From Pontibacter korlensis (GTDB taxonomy: Bacteria; Bacteroidota; Bacteroidia; Cytophagales; Hymenobacteraceae): DNA of 64,000 nucleotides. Under the pieces are notes generated by a model. The model had not been told where the DNA came from, searched no databases, and saw nothing but the letters and a program-made list of their open reading frames with translations. The position numbers were made by a program, and so were the translations under genes. Positions 1-9,352 of the stretch are shown one piece after another. How positions within the stretch are numbered: position 1 is the stretch's first letter; the number at the start of each line of letters is the position of its first letter. The stretch spans positions 2,144,501 through 2,208,500 of the forward strand of contig NZ_CP009621.1 in assembly GCF_000973725.1 (NCBI RefSeq). The letters are read 5' to 3'.

Positions 1-1
1 A

Positions 2-1552
2 GTTCATTCTTCCAAAACTACACGGGAGGCAAACTTTTCACAGCTAAAAGCTACAGGCACTTATGTAGTAGCTGTGCCAGGGTTAGGGCATTCATACCCT
101 TTCGAAATAAAGCAGGATGCCTATCAAGATGTGGCAAAAGCATCAATAAAGGCTTTCTACTACCAGAGGGTTTCTACAGCGCTTAAGCCAGAGCATGCAG
201 GCAAGTGGAGCAGGCTAGCAGGTCATCCGGATAATAAAGTGCTGGTGCATGCATCTGCAGCAAGTAAAAGCCGACCTGCAGGAACAGTCATCTCATCTAC
301 AAAAGGATGGTATGATGCCGGAGATTATAACAAGTACATTGTGAACAGCGGCATTACTACAGCCACTATGCTTTCGGTGTACGAGGATTTTCCGGAGTAC
401 TTTAAAACGATGAAGCTACAAATTCCGGAAAGCAATAATGCGTTGCCGGATTTGCTGGATGAAACACTTTGGAACTTGCGCTGGATGCTGACAATGCAGG
501 ACCCCGGTGACGGTGGCGTATACCACAAGCTTACTACGCCTCAATTTGAGGGTATGAATGTAAAACCTGCCGAAGCTAGGCAACCTCGTTATGTTGTTAA
601 GAAATCGACCGCAGCGGCTCTGGACTTTGCAGCAGTGATGGCACAGGCTAGCCGTGTGTTTAAGAAGTATGAGCAGGAGCTACCAGGCTTTTCTGATTCT
701 TGTTTGGTGGCTGCAAAATCGGCCTGGAAGTGGGCTGGTAAGAACCCAGCAGTTTTGTATAATCAAGATGAAATGAACAAGTCATTTGATCCGGATGTAA
801 GTACAGGTGCTTACGGTGACAAGGACGTGAGTGATGAGTTTGACTGGGCTGCTGCAGAACTATACCTGACCACAAAAGACGAGAGCTACTATAAAGCTAT
901 CAAAGCCATTCCACATAAAAATATGGAGCTTCCATCGTGGGGCCAGGTACGCCTATTGGGCTATTATTCGCTGGCACGCTTGCAAAATGAGCTAACCCCA
1001 GTTGCTAAGAAAGACTTTCCTAAGTTAAAAACAGCGCTTGTTGCCTTTGCTGATAAGTTAGCGGCAGCTAGCCAGAACAATGCATACAAAGTACCGATGG
1101 GCAGTGCTGCCAGTGATTTTGTGTGGGGAAGTAATGCAGTGGCGGCCAATCAGGGCATTGCCCTGGTACAGGCATACCGCCTCACAAAAGATAAGAAGTA
1201 CTTGAACAATGCACTGGCTAACCTAGACTACCTACTGGGTAGAAACGCTACAGGATACTCGTTCCTGACAGGCTACGGAGACAAAACACCTAAGTACCCT
1301 CATCACCGCCTTTCTGTGTCTGATGAGGTAGAGGAGCCGGTGCCGGGCTTGCTAGTGGGTGGACCAAACCCGGGGCAGCAGGACGGCTGTACATATCCTA
1401 CTAAGATAGCCGACGAATCTTATACAGATGAGGAGTGCTCTTATGCCTCAAACGAGATCGCCATCAACTGGAATGCGCCTTTAGTATACCTGGCTTCAGC
1501 ATTGGAAGCTCTGAAGCAGGAGGCAGGCTATCTGGCTAAGAACAGTAATTAA
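2..1552 (+). CDS. Glycoside hydrolase family 9 (endoglucanase-type), 5' end outside window
   Basis: The frame is open to the left edge, so the gene starts upstream; about 516 codons are visible. The first ~30 residues (…GTYVVAVPGLGHSYPFEI) look like the end of the N-terminal Ig-like domain (CelD_N type) that precedes many GH9 catalytic domains. The (alpha/alpha)6 domain follows, with the GH9 signature DAGDYNKY at nt 314-337 (the two Asp act on the nucleophilic water), the His-containing YPHHRLS segment near nt 1297, and the C-terminal SNEIAINWNAP motif (catalytic Glu near nt 1454). GH9 enzymes cleave beta-1,4-glucans by inversion. A long hairpin follows the stop codon. The family is secure; the substrate (cellulose, mixed-linkage glucan or another glucan) is not, and export cannot be judged without the N-terminus. 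Confidence 0.92.
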   Translation, partial: VHSSKTTREANFSQLKATGTYVVAVPGLGHSYPFEIKQDAYQDVAKASIKAFYYQRVSTALKPEHAGKWSRLAGHPDNKVLVHASAASKSRPAGTVISSTKGWYDAGDYNKYIVNSGITTATMLSVYEDFPEYFKTMKLQIPESNNALPDLLDETLWNLRWMLTMQDPGDGGVYHKLTTPQFEGMNVKPAEARQPRYVVKKSTAAALDFAAVMAQASRVFKKYEQELPGFSDSCLVAAKSAWKWAGKNPAVLYNQDEMNKSFDPDVSTGAYGDKDVSDEFDWAAAELYLTTKDESYYKAIKAIPHKNMELPSWGQVRLLGYYSLARLQNELTPVAKKDFPKLKTALVAFADKLAAASQNNAYKVPMGSAASDFVWGSNAVAANQGIALVQAYRLTKDKKYLNNALANLDYLLGRNATGYSFLTGYGDKTPKYPHHRLSVSDEVEEPVPGLLVGGPNPGQQDGCTYPTKIADESYTDEECSYASNEIAINWNAPLVYLASALEALKQEAGYLAKNSN

Positions 1553-1571
1553 ACAAACCACCTCATAAGCC

Positions 1572-1630
1572 AAACAGCACCGCTCCCTGTAATACTGCAT
1601 CTGTTAGTGTTACAGGGGGCGGTGCTGTTT
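1572..1630. terminator. Bidirectional terminator between convergent genes
   Basis: Long imperfect inverted repeat: arm AAACAGCACCGCTCCCTGTA pairs with TACAGGGGGCGGTGCTGTTT. The A-run and T-run at the two ends fit Rho-independent termination for both the GH9 gene (+) and the DUF2490 gene (-). Confidence 0.85.
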
Positions 1631-1660
1631 TAGATAGATTAGTAAAACTAACAGAAGGTG

Positions 1661-2419
1661 CTAGTCCTGCTTTGCAAAGTTAAGCGTATGGAAGAAGCTA
1701 ACCTGCAAAGTATGGTTGTGCTCGAACACTACCCCGTTTGCCTTTTGAACAATCTGATTTAAGTAGCCTAATTCAAGCGAGGATGAGTTGCTGATTTTAT
1801 AGCCTAATGCTACATAAGCTCTGTTTTGGTCAAAAATGTTTTGCTTTACATTCTCACCAAAGCCTACAAACACCTCATCGTATGCGGCCAGGAAAGGCTC
1901 CTTTGGCTCAAGCGATGGGCCGACAAGCGGTAACGTAGCCTTTATCATATAACGGGCACGATTCAGGTAAGTATAATCGGCTGCTCCAGGCTGCTTTACC
2001 CAGCGCTGCTCCAGGCGATAACGGTGCGATAAACCGACACGGGCTATATTTCCTTTTAACTGCAACTGCTCGTAAATACGCTGCTCCGGAAAAGTACCTG
2101 CTGCCGGATAGTCGCCGTATGGATGTGTCTCAATGAAACCGTAGCCCAACGTGAACATGGCAGTAGGAGTGAGGTCATAATTTACACCTGTACGGAAAAG
2201 TAGCTGCTGCGGGTTTTTGATGGTGTTATGTCGCCGCAGTTGCACCTCTGCATGTATTCCCCACCGGTCAGCAACTTTGTGGTCTCCGAAGTACATGTAC
2301 CAGCCATTGGTGTTGTGGTCTTTAATGCGCTCGGTTGTCTGAGCGCTTGCTGTGTTTAGTAGCAGGGCAGGGGCCAGAAGCACCCATGCCAAAAGTATAA
2401 GAGTAGGTCTATTCTTCAT
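1661..2419 (-). CDS. DUF2490 family outer-membrane protein
   Basis: 252 aa with a Sec signal peptide (residues 1-26, cleavage after ...NTASA). The mature part begins with NGWYMYFGDHKVADRWGIHA, followed by alternating short strands rich in Tyr, Arg and Gly (residues ~40-250) and a C-terminal HTLQVSFFHTLNF strand, typical of a beta-barrel and matching the Bacteroidota DUF2490 family. No function is established for the family. It faces the GH9 gene across a shared terminator and is divergent from the susC-like gene, with a 223-bp intergenic region between them. Own transcription unit. Confidence 0.82.
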   Translation of the reverse strand: MKNRPTLILLAWVLLAPALLLNTASAQTTERIKDHNTNGWYMYFGDHKVADRWGIHAEVQLRRHNTIKNPQQLLFRTGVNYDLTPTAMFTLGYGFIETHPYGDYPAAGTFPEQRIYEQLQLKGNIARVGLSHRYRLEQRWVKQPGAADYTYLNRARYMIKATLPLVGPSLEPKEPFLAAYDEVFVGFGENVKQNIFDQNRAYVALGYKISNSSSLELGYLNQIVQKANGVVFEHNHTLQVSFFHTLNFAKQD

Positions 2420-2610
2420 GTTGTTAAAAGTGGCACCATAATGCCTGAACTACAACTTGAATTTGAACTGAAATTTAGATATGGATAACCACACTGCCTC
2501 AATAATCAAGTATATGGTGTGTTATTTTAAATTAAAGAAATGCTATGTTTTAACTCCGATACTTAACTTTTACTTAAAGCACCCTTAACTGTGTCTTGAC
2601 ACAGTGGCAA

Positions 2611-2618
2611 TAGCTTTG
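2611..2618 (+). promoter_or_regulatory. Candidate -7 element of the susC promoter
   Basis: TAGCTTTG matches the Bacteroidota -7 consensus TANNTTTG 24 bp before the susC start codon. A TTGAC lies 15 bp upstream, closer than the usual -33 spacing, so the -33 assignment is uncertain. Confidence 0.4.
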
Positions 2619-2642
2619 CAGGCAAACTAATAATGCAAAGCA

Positions 2643-5600
2643 ATGAGTTTGAATTTTACCAAAGGTATTAGTAAACACGTGGTAGCAACCGTTTTCTTAG
2701 TGCTGCTATGCTGTTGTAGTGCATTTGCACAAGCGCAAACAGTCAGAGGAGCGGTAAAGGACGGGAACGGTACGCCATTGCCTGGCGCCAGTGTAGCTAT
2801 CAAAGGAACTACAACTGGTACAGTTACCAACTTGGACGGTAGCTATACTCTAAGAGTTAACAGCGCTGAGGATGTGCTGGTAGTTAGCTACATCGGTTTT
2901 TTAAACCAGGAAGTAACAGTTGGAAACCGGGAGGTTGTAGATATTACGCTTCGCGAAGACACAAATAGCCTTAGCGAAGTAGTAGTAACCGCACTAGGTA
3001 TTGAGCGAGAGGAGAAAGCCCTAGGCTATGCCACCCAAACAGTAAGCGGCGAGAGTATCACCAACGCCCGCTCTAACAACTTTGCGAGCGCTCTATCTGG
3101 TAAGGTAGCAGGCCTTAGCCTGATTTCTCCAGGTTCTGGCCCGGTAAACTCTACAAGAATATCACTGAGAGGGGATAACTCACTTAACCCGGATGGTAAC
3201 AACGCGCTTATTGTGTTGGACGGTGTGCCTATGAGCAGCGAAATGACCAGCTCCGGTGTGAGCAGCGCTTATGGTGCCGGTTCCGGAAATGACGTGCCGA
3301 TCGACTTTGGTAACGGAATTGCTGATATCAACCCAGATGATATAGAAAGTATAACAGTGCTGAAAGGCCCAAGTGCGGCAGCGCTTTACGGTAGCCGTGC
3401 AGCCAACGGTGCCTTGATCATCACAACGAAATCAGGAAACCGCCAGCAGAAAGGTCTGGGTGTAACGGTTAACACCAACATCAGCTTTAACGATGTATTA
3501 AGATGGCCTGATTTTCAGCATGAGTACGGACAGGGTACTGAAAACCTGAACAAGGATGGTCAGCCATACTACTCTTACCGTGCGTCGGAAGACGGTGCTA
3601 ACACAGGAAGTACAAGTAGCGCCTATGGTCCAAAATTCGACGGACAATACTACTACCAATACGATCCTACTTTGGAAGGACAGTCTGCAGAGCGCCAGCT
3701 ATGGAGACCTTATAAAGATAACGTAAAAGGCTTCTTCCGCACGGGTTCCACTATCACAAACAGTGTGGCCATTGCAGGTGGAAATGAAAAAGGTTCTGCT
3801 CGTGCCTCCATCACACACTCTAAAAACGAGTGGATTATGCCTAACACGGGCTTTGAGCGTATGACGGCTGCTCTGAGCCTGAATTACAAAGCGTCAGACA
3901 AGCTAAGATTAGCCTCTAAGGTTAATTTCACGCACAAGACAAGTGATAACCTGCCAGCTACTGGTTACAACAACCAGTCTATCTCCTACTTTATGATCTT
4001 CCAGAACCCTAACGTGGACCTGGCCTGGTATAAGCCAAGATGGAAGAAAGGGCAGGAGCAAATAGACCAGATTCACCCTTTTAGCTCTTACATCGATAAC
4101 CCGTACGTTATCGCCTACGAGATGACCAATGCGCTGAATAACTACTCTACTGTTGGTAATATCTCGGCTACTTACGAGATCTCTCCTAAGTTTGAGGCAA
4201 TGGTGCGTTCAGGTATAGATTTGAGCAGCGAAGACCGTGAGCAGCGTCGCCCTTTCAGCACAGCCAACTTCCAGTACGGCTACTACAAAGAGCAGGGCAT
4301 TTTCGACTACGAGATCAACACAGACGCCTTGTTTACTTACCGTGAGAAAATTGGCAGTGACATTGATGTAAGAGCTTCAGTGGGTGGTAACACCATGCGC
4401 CGCAAGTACAGAGGCACTAACGGTGTGGTAGATGGTCTGGTGATTCCGGGAGTATACAAGTTGTCGAATGGCATCAGCACTCCAATGATGACAACACGCC
4501 ACTTGCAGAAGCAAGTGAACAGCCTTTATGCCCTAGCCTCGTTCTCTTACCAGGACAAAGTGTTTGTTGACGTAACAGGCCGTAACGACTGGTCGAGCAC
4601 ACTGCCTGTGCAGAACAACTCCTTCTTCTACCCATCTATCAGCTCAAGCTTTATCCTGAGCGATATCCTGACACTGCCACGCCAGATCTCTTATGCTAAA
4701 CTTAGGTTGTCGGCAGCACAGGTGGGTAACGACACAGATCCTTACAAAACAAGGAAGTACTACGGGCAGAGCGAGTTTGCAGGCTCGGGTTCAGTGCCAA
4801 CTACCTTGCACAACGTAGACTTTAAGCCAGAAATCACCACAAACTATGAAGCTGGTTTAGAATACAGACTCTTCCAGGGTCGCCTGGGCATGGACATTAC
4901 CCTGTACAGAAGCTTCACGAAGAACCAGATCCTAGATATGCCGCTTGACCCAACTACTGGCTATAGCAGAGCCGTGATGAATGCCGGTAAGGTACGCAAC
5001 CAGGGTGTTGAACTGATGCTGAATGCTACGCCTGTTGAGACCCGCAATTTCCAGTGGAGATCTACAGTGGTATGGTCTAAAAACGACAACAAAGTCCTGG
5101 AGCTAGCTGAAGGCCTGGGTACTGATCAGCAGGTAATCGCTTCTGGTGGCCAGGCTACCATTATTGCCAAAGTGGGCGGTACTACAGGTGATATCTACGG
5201 TTACGGCTTTGTAAGAAGCCCGGACGGACAGATTGTGTATGATAAGGCCGGTCTGCCAGCTTACCCGGACGAGACGCAGTATATTGGCAACGCCTACGCC
5301 GACTGGAAAGGTGGTTTTACTAACGAATTTTCTTACAAGAACTTCCGCTTCAGTGTGCTGGTGGATGGGCAGTATGGTGGTATCATCTACTCACAGACAC
5401 ACCACAAAATGTCGGAGCAAGGTAAGTTGAAGCACACGCTCATGGGCCGCGCAGAAGGCTTCATTATTGGCGACGGTGTGGTAGACAACGGCGACGGAAC
5501 TTACTCAGAGAATACGACTAAAGTGAGCCCGCTGCAGTACTACAAGCGCTACTACCGCCGCGCCAACGTAGAGTCTAACTCTTTCGATGCTTCTTACCTG

Positions 5601-5837
5601 AAGCTCCGCGAAATGCGCCTGGAGTACAACCTTCCAAAGTCGCTGCTTGCTAAAACCAAGTTCCTGAATGGCGCGAGTGTGGCACTGTATGGCCGTGATC
5701 TGGCTATGCTCACCGACTTCCCAATCTTCGACCCTGAAACGGCAGCCCTGAATGGTTCTACCATTATGCCAGGTGTTGAGATAGGCCAGATGCCTTCTAC
5801 AAGAACTTTCGGTGCAAACGTAACACTGCAGTTTTAA
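2643..5837 (+). CDS. SusC/RagA-type TonB-dependent outer-membrane receptor
   Basis: 1064 aa. Signal peptide (residues 1-30, ending CSAFAQA), then a carboxypeptidase-regulatory-like domain (~33-112: TVRGAVKDGNGTPLPGASVA), the SusC linker SLSEVVVTALGIEREEKALG (~117-135), a plug domain (~140-260, with the SusC motif VLKGPSAAALYGSRAANGA) and a 22-strand barrel region ending in aromatic Phe (GANVTLQF). Such receptors import an oligomer or complex nutrient bound by the partner SusD lipoprotein, using TonB energy. It is followed 87 nt later by the susD-like gene and then by a phosphoesterase, which suggests a phosphorylated or phosphodiester-containing substrate (inference). No sigma/anti-sigma pair or hybrid two-component regulator is adjacent, so regulation is unclear. 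Confidence 0.95.
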   Translation: MSLNFTKGISKHVVATVFLVLLCCCSAFAQAQTVRGAVKDGNGTPLPGASVAIKGTTTGTVTNLDGSYTLRVNSAEDVLVVSYIGFLNQEVTVGNREVVDITLREDTNSLSEVVVTALGIEREEKALGYATQTVSGESITNARSNNFASALSGKVAGLSLISPGSGPVNSTRISLRGDNSLNPDGNNALIVLDGVPMSSEMTSSGVSSAYGAGSGNDVPIDFGNGIADINPDDIESITVLKGPSAAALYGSRAANGALIITTKSGNRQQKGLGVTVNTNISFNDVLRWPDFQHEYGQGTENLNKDGQPYYSYRASEDGANTGSTSSAYGPKFDGQYYYQYDPTLEGQSAERQLWRPYKDNVKGFFRTGSTITNSVAIAGGNEKGSARASITHSKNEWIMPNTGFERMTAALSLNYKASDKLRLASKVNFTHKTSDNLPATGYNNQSISYFMIFQNPNVDLAWYKPRWKKGQEQIDQIHPFSSYIDNPYVIAYEMTNALNNYSTVGNISATYEISPKFEAMVRSGIDLSSEDREQRRPFSTANFQYGYYKEQGIFDYEINTDALFTYREKIGSDIDVRASVGGNTMRRKYRGTNGVVDGLVIPGVYKLSNGISTPMMTTRHLQKQVNSLYALASFSYQDKVFVDVTGRNDWSSTLPVQNNSFFYPSISSSFILSDILTLPRQISYAKLRLSAAQVGNDTDPYKTRKYYGQSEFAGSGSVPTTLHNVDFKPEITTNYEAGLEYRLFQGRLGMDITLYRSFTKNQILDMPLDPTTGYSRAVMNAGKVRNQGVELMLNATPVETRNFQWRSTVVWSKNDNKVLELAEGLGTDQQVIASGGQATIIAKVGGTTGDIYGYGFVRSPDGQIVYDKAGLPAYPDETQYIGNAYADWKGGFTNEFSYKNFRFSVLVDGQYGGIIYSQTHHKMSEQGKLKHTLMGRAEGFIIGDGVVDNGDGTYSENTTKVSPLQYYKRYYRRANVESNSFDASYLKLREMRLEYNLPKSLLAKTKFLNGASVALYGRDLAMLTDFPIFDPETAALNGSTIMPGVEIGQMPSTRTFGANVTLQF

Positions 5838-5872
5838 ATAAACCCTTTACCAATAGTACTATCAGGAAAAGA

Positions 5873-5907
5873 ACCAGCCAGCGCTATACTTAATAAAGCA
5901 GGCTGGT
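5873..5907 (+). other. Intercistronic hairpin between susC- and susD-like genes
   Basis: ACCAGCC and GGCTGGT form a 7-bp stem with a 21-nt loop, without a T-run. It could stabilise or process the mRNA between the two cistrons; a stop for transcription is less likely. Confidence 0.4.
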
Positions 5908-5924
5908 CCTCCTAAAGCAAAAAG

Positions 5925-7370
5925 ATGATGACAAAAAGTATAAAGAAGTTTTTGGTTTTGTTGGTGGCATTGGGTAGTGTAACCGTTTCATGCACCGACG
6001 ACTTTGAGGAGATCAATCTCGACCCTAACAGAATTGAGAAAATTAGCCCTGGCACCTTGCTGAATCCGATTATTTATGAAGTTGCCAGCTTTAATACCTC
6101 CCGAAGCAATGCCTTCACGTTCGAGATAATGCAGGTTTCGTTGCCGTTCCCGAGCCCATCTGGCGGGGAGCACCGCTACGATGTTGGTGACGGCGCAGGT
6201 AATTCTACCTGGAACACTTATTACCGTTGGCTCACGAATATAAAGGAAATGCAGGCTGCTGCTGTAGCTGCTGAGGATCCAAACTATGAGGCAATCGCTC
6301 TTACCCTAAATGCTTGGGTTTACTCGCTCCTGACAGACTCTTTTGGGGATGTGCCGATGGAAGAAGCTACGCGTGGTGACGAGGGCGTTTTCTATCCGGC
6401 CTTCAATACACAGCAAGAAGTATACACCAAGATACTGGCTGACTTAGATAGAGCGAGCACCCTGTTCGACACATCTAAGCCAATGATTTATGGTACTGAG
6501 ATTCTCTTTGACAATAACGTGGGTAACTGGCAGCGCTTCTGTAACTCGCTGCGCCTGCGCTTGCTGTTAAGGGTGTCTAATAGAACCGAAACGAATGCAA
6601 CGGCAAGAATGGCTGAGATCATCAACAACCCTGAGCAGTATCCTGTGTTCACCAGCAACGAAGAGGCAGCCATACTTGAAATTACAGGTGTACCGCCGCT
6701 GGTGTCGCCTTGGGGGCGTGCCGTAGACTTCAGAACAGGTCGTGCGGCTTCTGCTTTCTTTATCGACAACCTGAATGAGCTGAATGACCCCCGTCGTGAG
6801 AAGTTCTTTGGACAGGCTACATCAAAAGACGGCGCTACTAAAATAGGGTTCAGAGGTATACCAAGCGGCTACGATGGCGGCGATGCACAATTCGATTTCT
6901 CTCCATCTAGCCCAAACATCGAACTGGTAACGGCACCAATGATTTCTGTGATCATGAGCTACGCCGAAGTTGAGTTTATCAAGGCAGAACTGGCGCAAAA
7001 AGGAATCATCAGCTCAGATGCGCAGGTACATTACGAAAAAGGTGTAAAGGCTGCTATTGAGCAGTGGGGGGCGGAATTCCCGGCAGACTACTTTGAAAAT
7101 CCGACTGCTGCTTATAACGGCACTTTCGAGCGCATTATGCTGCAGAAGTACTTTGCCTTGTACTTCAACGACTATCAGCAGTGGTTCGAGTATCGCCGCA
7201 CCGGCTTGCCTGTACTTCCTAAAACAGAGAGTATGATGAACGACAAAATGGTGCCAGTACGCTTCCGCTACCCTGCCACCGTGCAGCAGATGAACAGTGA
7301 AAACTATATGAAAGCTGTGGAGCGTATGGGCGGCGATGATATTAACACCAAAGTTTGGTGGGAGAAGTAA
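5925..7370 (+). CDS. SusD/RagB-like nutrient-binding lipoprotein
   Basis: 481 aa lipoprotein: hydrophobic leader with lipobox VTVSC (Cys23), then acidic TDDFEEINLDPN, the usual start of the SusD_2-type (RagB-like) family. TPR-like helices are recognisable, e.g. AIALTLNAWVYSLLTDSFGD (~residues 126-145), and the C-terminal part has LQKYFALYFNDYQQWFEYRR, a hallmark of the family. It sits on the cell surface over the SusC barrel and captures substrate. It begins 87 nt after susC and shares its transcript. The ligand cannot be read from sequence. Confidence 0.94.
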   Translation: MMTKSIKKFLVLLVALGSVTVSCTDDFEEINLDPNRIEKISPGTLLNPIIYEVASFNTSRSNAFTFEIMQVSLPFPSPSGGEHRYDVGDGAGNSTWNTYYRWLTNIKEMQAAAVAAEDPNYEAIALTLNAWVYSLLTDSFGDVPMEEATRGDEGVFYPAFNTQQEVYTKILADLDRASTLFDTSKPMIYGTEILFDNNVGNWQRFCNSLRLRLLLRVSNRTETNATARMAEIINNPEQYPVFTSNEEAAILEITGVPPLVSPWGRAVDFRTGRAASAFFIDNLNELNDPRREKFFGQATSKDGATKIGFRGIPSGYDGGDAQFDFSPSSPNIELVTAPMISVIMSYAEVEFIKAELAQKGIISSDAQVHYEKGVKAAIEQWGAEFPADYFENPTAAYNGTFERIMLQKYFALYFNDYQQWFEYRRTGLPVLPKTESMMNDKMVPVRFRYPATVQQMNSENYMKAVERMGGDDINTKVWWEK

Positions 7371-7373
7371 CTG

Positions 7374-7403
7374 CATTAAATGAATCACACTTTTCATTTA
7401 ATG
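7374..7403 (+). other. Intercistronic hairpin after susD-like gene
   Basis: CATTAAATGA pairs perfectly with TCATTTAATG around a 10-nt loop. No T-run follows; a GC-rich imperfect hairpin comes next. It may be a partial attenuator or an mRNA-processing element. Confidence 0.4.
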
Positions 7404-7457
7404 AGGCAGGTGCTGCTGGTGCCTGCTTCTTTCTTTCCAACTTTTAATTTTTAAATA

Positions 7458-8975
7458 ATGTCTCAGAAAAGAAGATCCTTTCTTAAGTCTTTAGGCCTAG
7501 CAGGTGTAGGCCTAACCTTATCGCCAAGTGTGTTGCAGGCTAAACCAACAGCGCCTGCAAAAGGCAAAGACCTTTCTCTTGTAAACCTTTCTGGTAAGGT
7601 ACATACTGGCGGCAAAGGTATAGCCGGTGTGGCAGTTACCGACGGCTATAATGTGGTGCTAACAGATGGTAGCGGCAGGTACGAGCTACAGAGCAATGCT
7701 ACTGCAGACTTTGTATACATTTCTGTTCCGCGCGGTTACGACTTTGCGAACGAAAACGGCATAGCACGCTTTTACAAGCGTATAAAGGCAAGCCGTGGCC
7801 GCTACAAAGCTGATTTTGAGTTAAAAAAGCTGACGAAGGATGATACAAAGCACAACTTTGTAGTATGGGCAGATCCGCAGATTATCTCTGAAGCAGATGC
7901 AGAGGAGCTGAAAACCAAGTCGGCTCCAGACCTGAAGGAGCTGGTAAATAGCTATCCTGCTGATACCCTGTTTCACGGCATCGGCTGTGGCGACTTGGTG
8001 TGGGACAAGTTTGAGCTGTTTGAGGATTACCAGCAAGCCATCAACATTGCAGGTATACCTTTCTTCCAGGTTATTGGCAACCACGACATGAACCTGGAGG
8101 CACGCACCGATGAAGGATCATCGGAGAAATTTAAGGAACTGTTTGGGCCAACTTACTACTCCTTTAACCGTGGAGAAATACACTATGTGGTGCTGGATGA
8201 TGTGTTCTTTATCGGCACAGCCAAAAAGTACATCGGTTACCTGACTGAGCGCCAGCTGGCGTGGCTGGAGCAGGATTTAGCTACTTTGAAGCCAGGAACA
8301 ACTGTTGTAGTGAACCTGCACATCCCAGCTTACACCAACCAGCACACCCGCAACAATGAGAAAGAACCATCGTTGGGTGGTGTGGTGTCCAACCGTAAAG
8401 AGCTGTACCGACTATTAGCACCTTACAAGGCGCACATTATGTCAGGACACACCCACTTTAATGAAAAAGTGTTTGAGGGAGATAACATTATAGAACACGT
8501 ACATGGTACCGTTTGCGGCGCCTGGTGGACTGGGCCTATCTGTTACGATGGCACTCCGAGTGGCTATGGCGTGTATGAAGTAGACGGTTCAGAAGTGAAA
8601 TGGTACTACAAGTCTACTGGCTTGTCGAAAGAGCACCAGATACGCGTGTACCCAGTAGGAGCCGTGCCAGAGAAGCCGCAGCAAATAGCTGCCAATGTAT
8701 GGAATTGGGACCCGCAGTGGAAAGTAGAGTGGCTGGAGGATGGAAAGAACATGGGGCAAATGGAGCGTGCTACAACGCTGGACCCTCTGTCGGTGGAGCT
8801 TCATCTAGGCGCCTCCAAGCCAGCCAAGCATAAATGGGTAGAGCCACACCCAACTGACCACATGTTCTTTGCTCAGCCAACTGGCAAGGCCAAAACCATC
8901 ACGATACAAGCTACTGACAGGTTTGGCAATATTTTCAAAATTGATGCTGATGCGAAAGGGTTGAGCCGCCTATAG
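7458..8975 (+). CDS. Exported calcineurin-like metallophosphoesterase
   Basis: 505 aa. The N-terminus has a twin-Arg-like KRRSFLKSLGLAGVG leader (Tat or Sec, residues 1-28). An Ig-like MetallophosN domain (~40-122, with GVAVTDGYNVVLTDGSGRY) precedes the catalytic domain, whose dinuclear-metal ligands are visible: D139 (WADPQI), D179 (GCGDLVWD), N208-H209-D210 (IGNHDMN), the His of NLHIPA (~289) and GHTHF (~330). A C-terminal MetallophosC-type beta domain follows. It hydrolyses phosphomonoesters or diesters in the periplasm or at the surface. Third gene of the SusCD unit, so it probably acts on the imported compound (inference). Closed by a strong terminator. Confidence 0.9.
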   Translation: MSQKRRSFLKSLGLAGVGLTLSPSVLQAKPTAPAKGKDLSLVNLSGKVHTGGKGIAGVAVTDGYNVVLTDGSGRYELQSNATADFVYISVPRGYDFANENGIARFYKRIKASRGRYKADFELKKLTKDDTKHNFVVWADPQIISEADAEELKTKSAPDLKELVNSYPADTLFHGIGCGDLVWDKFELFEDYQQAINIAGIPFFQVIGNHDMNLEARTDEGSSEKFKELFGPTYYSFNRGEIHYVVLDDVFFIGTAKKYIGYLTERQLAWLEQDLATLKPGTTVVVNLHIPAYTNQHTRNNEKEPSLGGVVSNRKELYRLLAPYKAHIMSGHTHFNEKVFEGDNIIEHVHGTVCGAWWTGPICYDGTPSGYGVYEVDGSEVKWYYKSTGLSKEHQIRVYPVGAVPEKPQQIAANVWNWDPQWKVEWLEDGKNMGQMERATTLDPLSVELHLGASKPAKHKWVEPHPTDHMFFAQPTGKAKTITIQATDRFGNIFKIDADAKGLSRL

Positions 8976-9022
8976 TGCTAAGTTCACGTACTAAAGGTGC
9001 TGCTCAATAACTTGAGAGTAGT

Positions 9023-9067
9023 ATAAACAAGCAGAGGCAGGGAGTAAACCTGCCTCTGCTTGTTTAT
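9023..9067 (+). terminator. Terminator of the SusCD-phosphoesterase unit
   Basis: Perfect 19-bp stem: ATAAACAAGCAGAGGCAGG with CCTGCCTCTGCTTGTTTAT around a 7-nt loop. Confidence 0.9.
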
Positions 9068-9112
9068 AATGCCTCGTTAAATGTAGCTTATAACTAACTT
9101 AGCCTAAAATAA

Positions 9113-9144
9113 AAAAGCCTCTCAGATTTCTCTAAGAGGCTTTT
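9113..9144 (-). terminator. Ancestral tRNA-Arg terminator, now separated from its tRNA
   Basis: Read on the minus strand, AAAAGCCTCT and AGAGGCTTTT form a stem followed by a T-run. It lies just outside the left tRNA repeat, exactly where the terminator of the tRNA-Arg gene (now at 37.8 kb) would have been before the island inserted. Confidence 0.7.
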
Positions 9145-9146
9145 CG

Positions 9147-9190
9147 GTGGTCACGAAGGGAGTCGAACCCCTAACCTTCTGATTCGTAGT
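9147..9190 (-). repeat. attL: 44-bp copy of the tRNA-Arg 3' part
   Basis: Identical over 44 bp to 37830-37873, the 3' part of the intact tRNA-Arg gene (anticodon loop through acceptor stem). Right of 9190 the sequence no longer continues as a tRNA, so this is a fragment generated by site-specific integration. Confidence 0.92.
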
Positions 9191-9299
9191 TTTATCTAAG
9201 TACTATATAGTAAATTACAGATGTTTGGAAATGTTTGGTTCTGAGCAATAGAGGCGGTTTTTACCTCTTGTTAGTAACAGTCGTTTCTTGACATTCTAG

Positions 9300-9326
9300 C
9301 GAAATGTATGCAAATTGTATGTACAT
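9300..9326 (+). repeat. 27-bp repeat, left copy (candidate integrase arm site)
   Basis: CGAAATGTATGCAAATTGTA followed by TGTACAT is exactly repeated, same orientation, at 37757-37783 just inside the right end. A further partial unit (GTATGTACATC) follows at 9328. It overlaps the region before the integrase start, so integrase binding could also repress its own gene (inference). Confidence 0.75.
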
Positions 9327-9352
9327 CGTATGTACATCAAATGGTGAAAAGT

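Noticed and set aside
9147..9190. A second tRNA-Arg gene at the left island end
   Set aside because: Only the 3' part is present; the sequence to the right cannot form the D arm or 5' acceptor strand.
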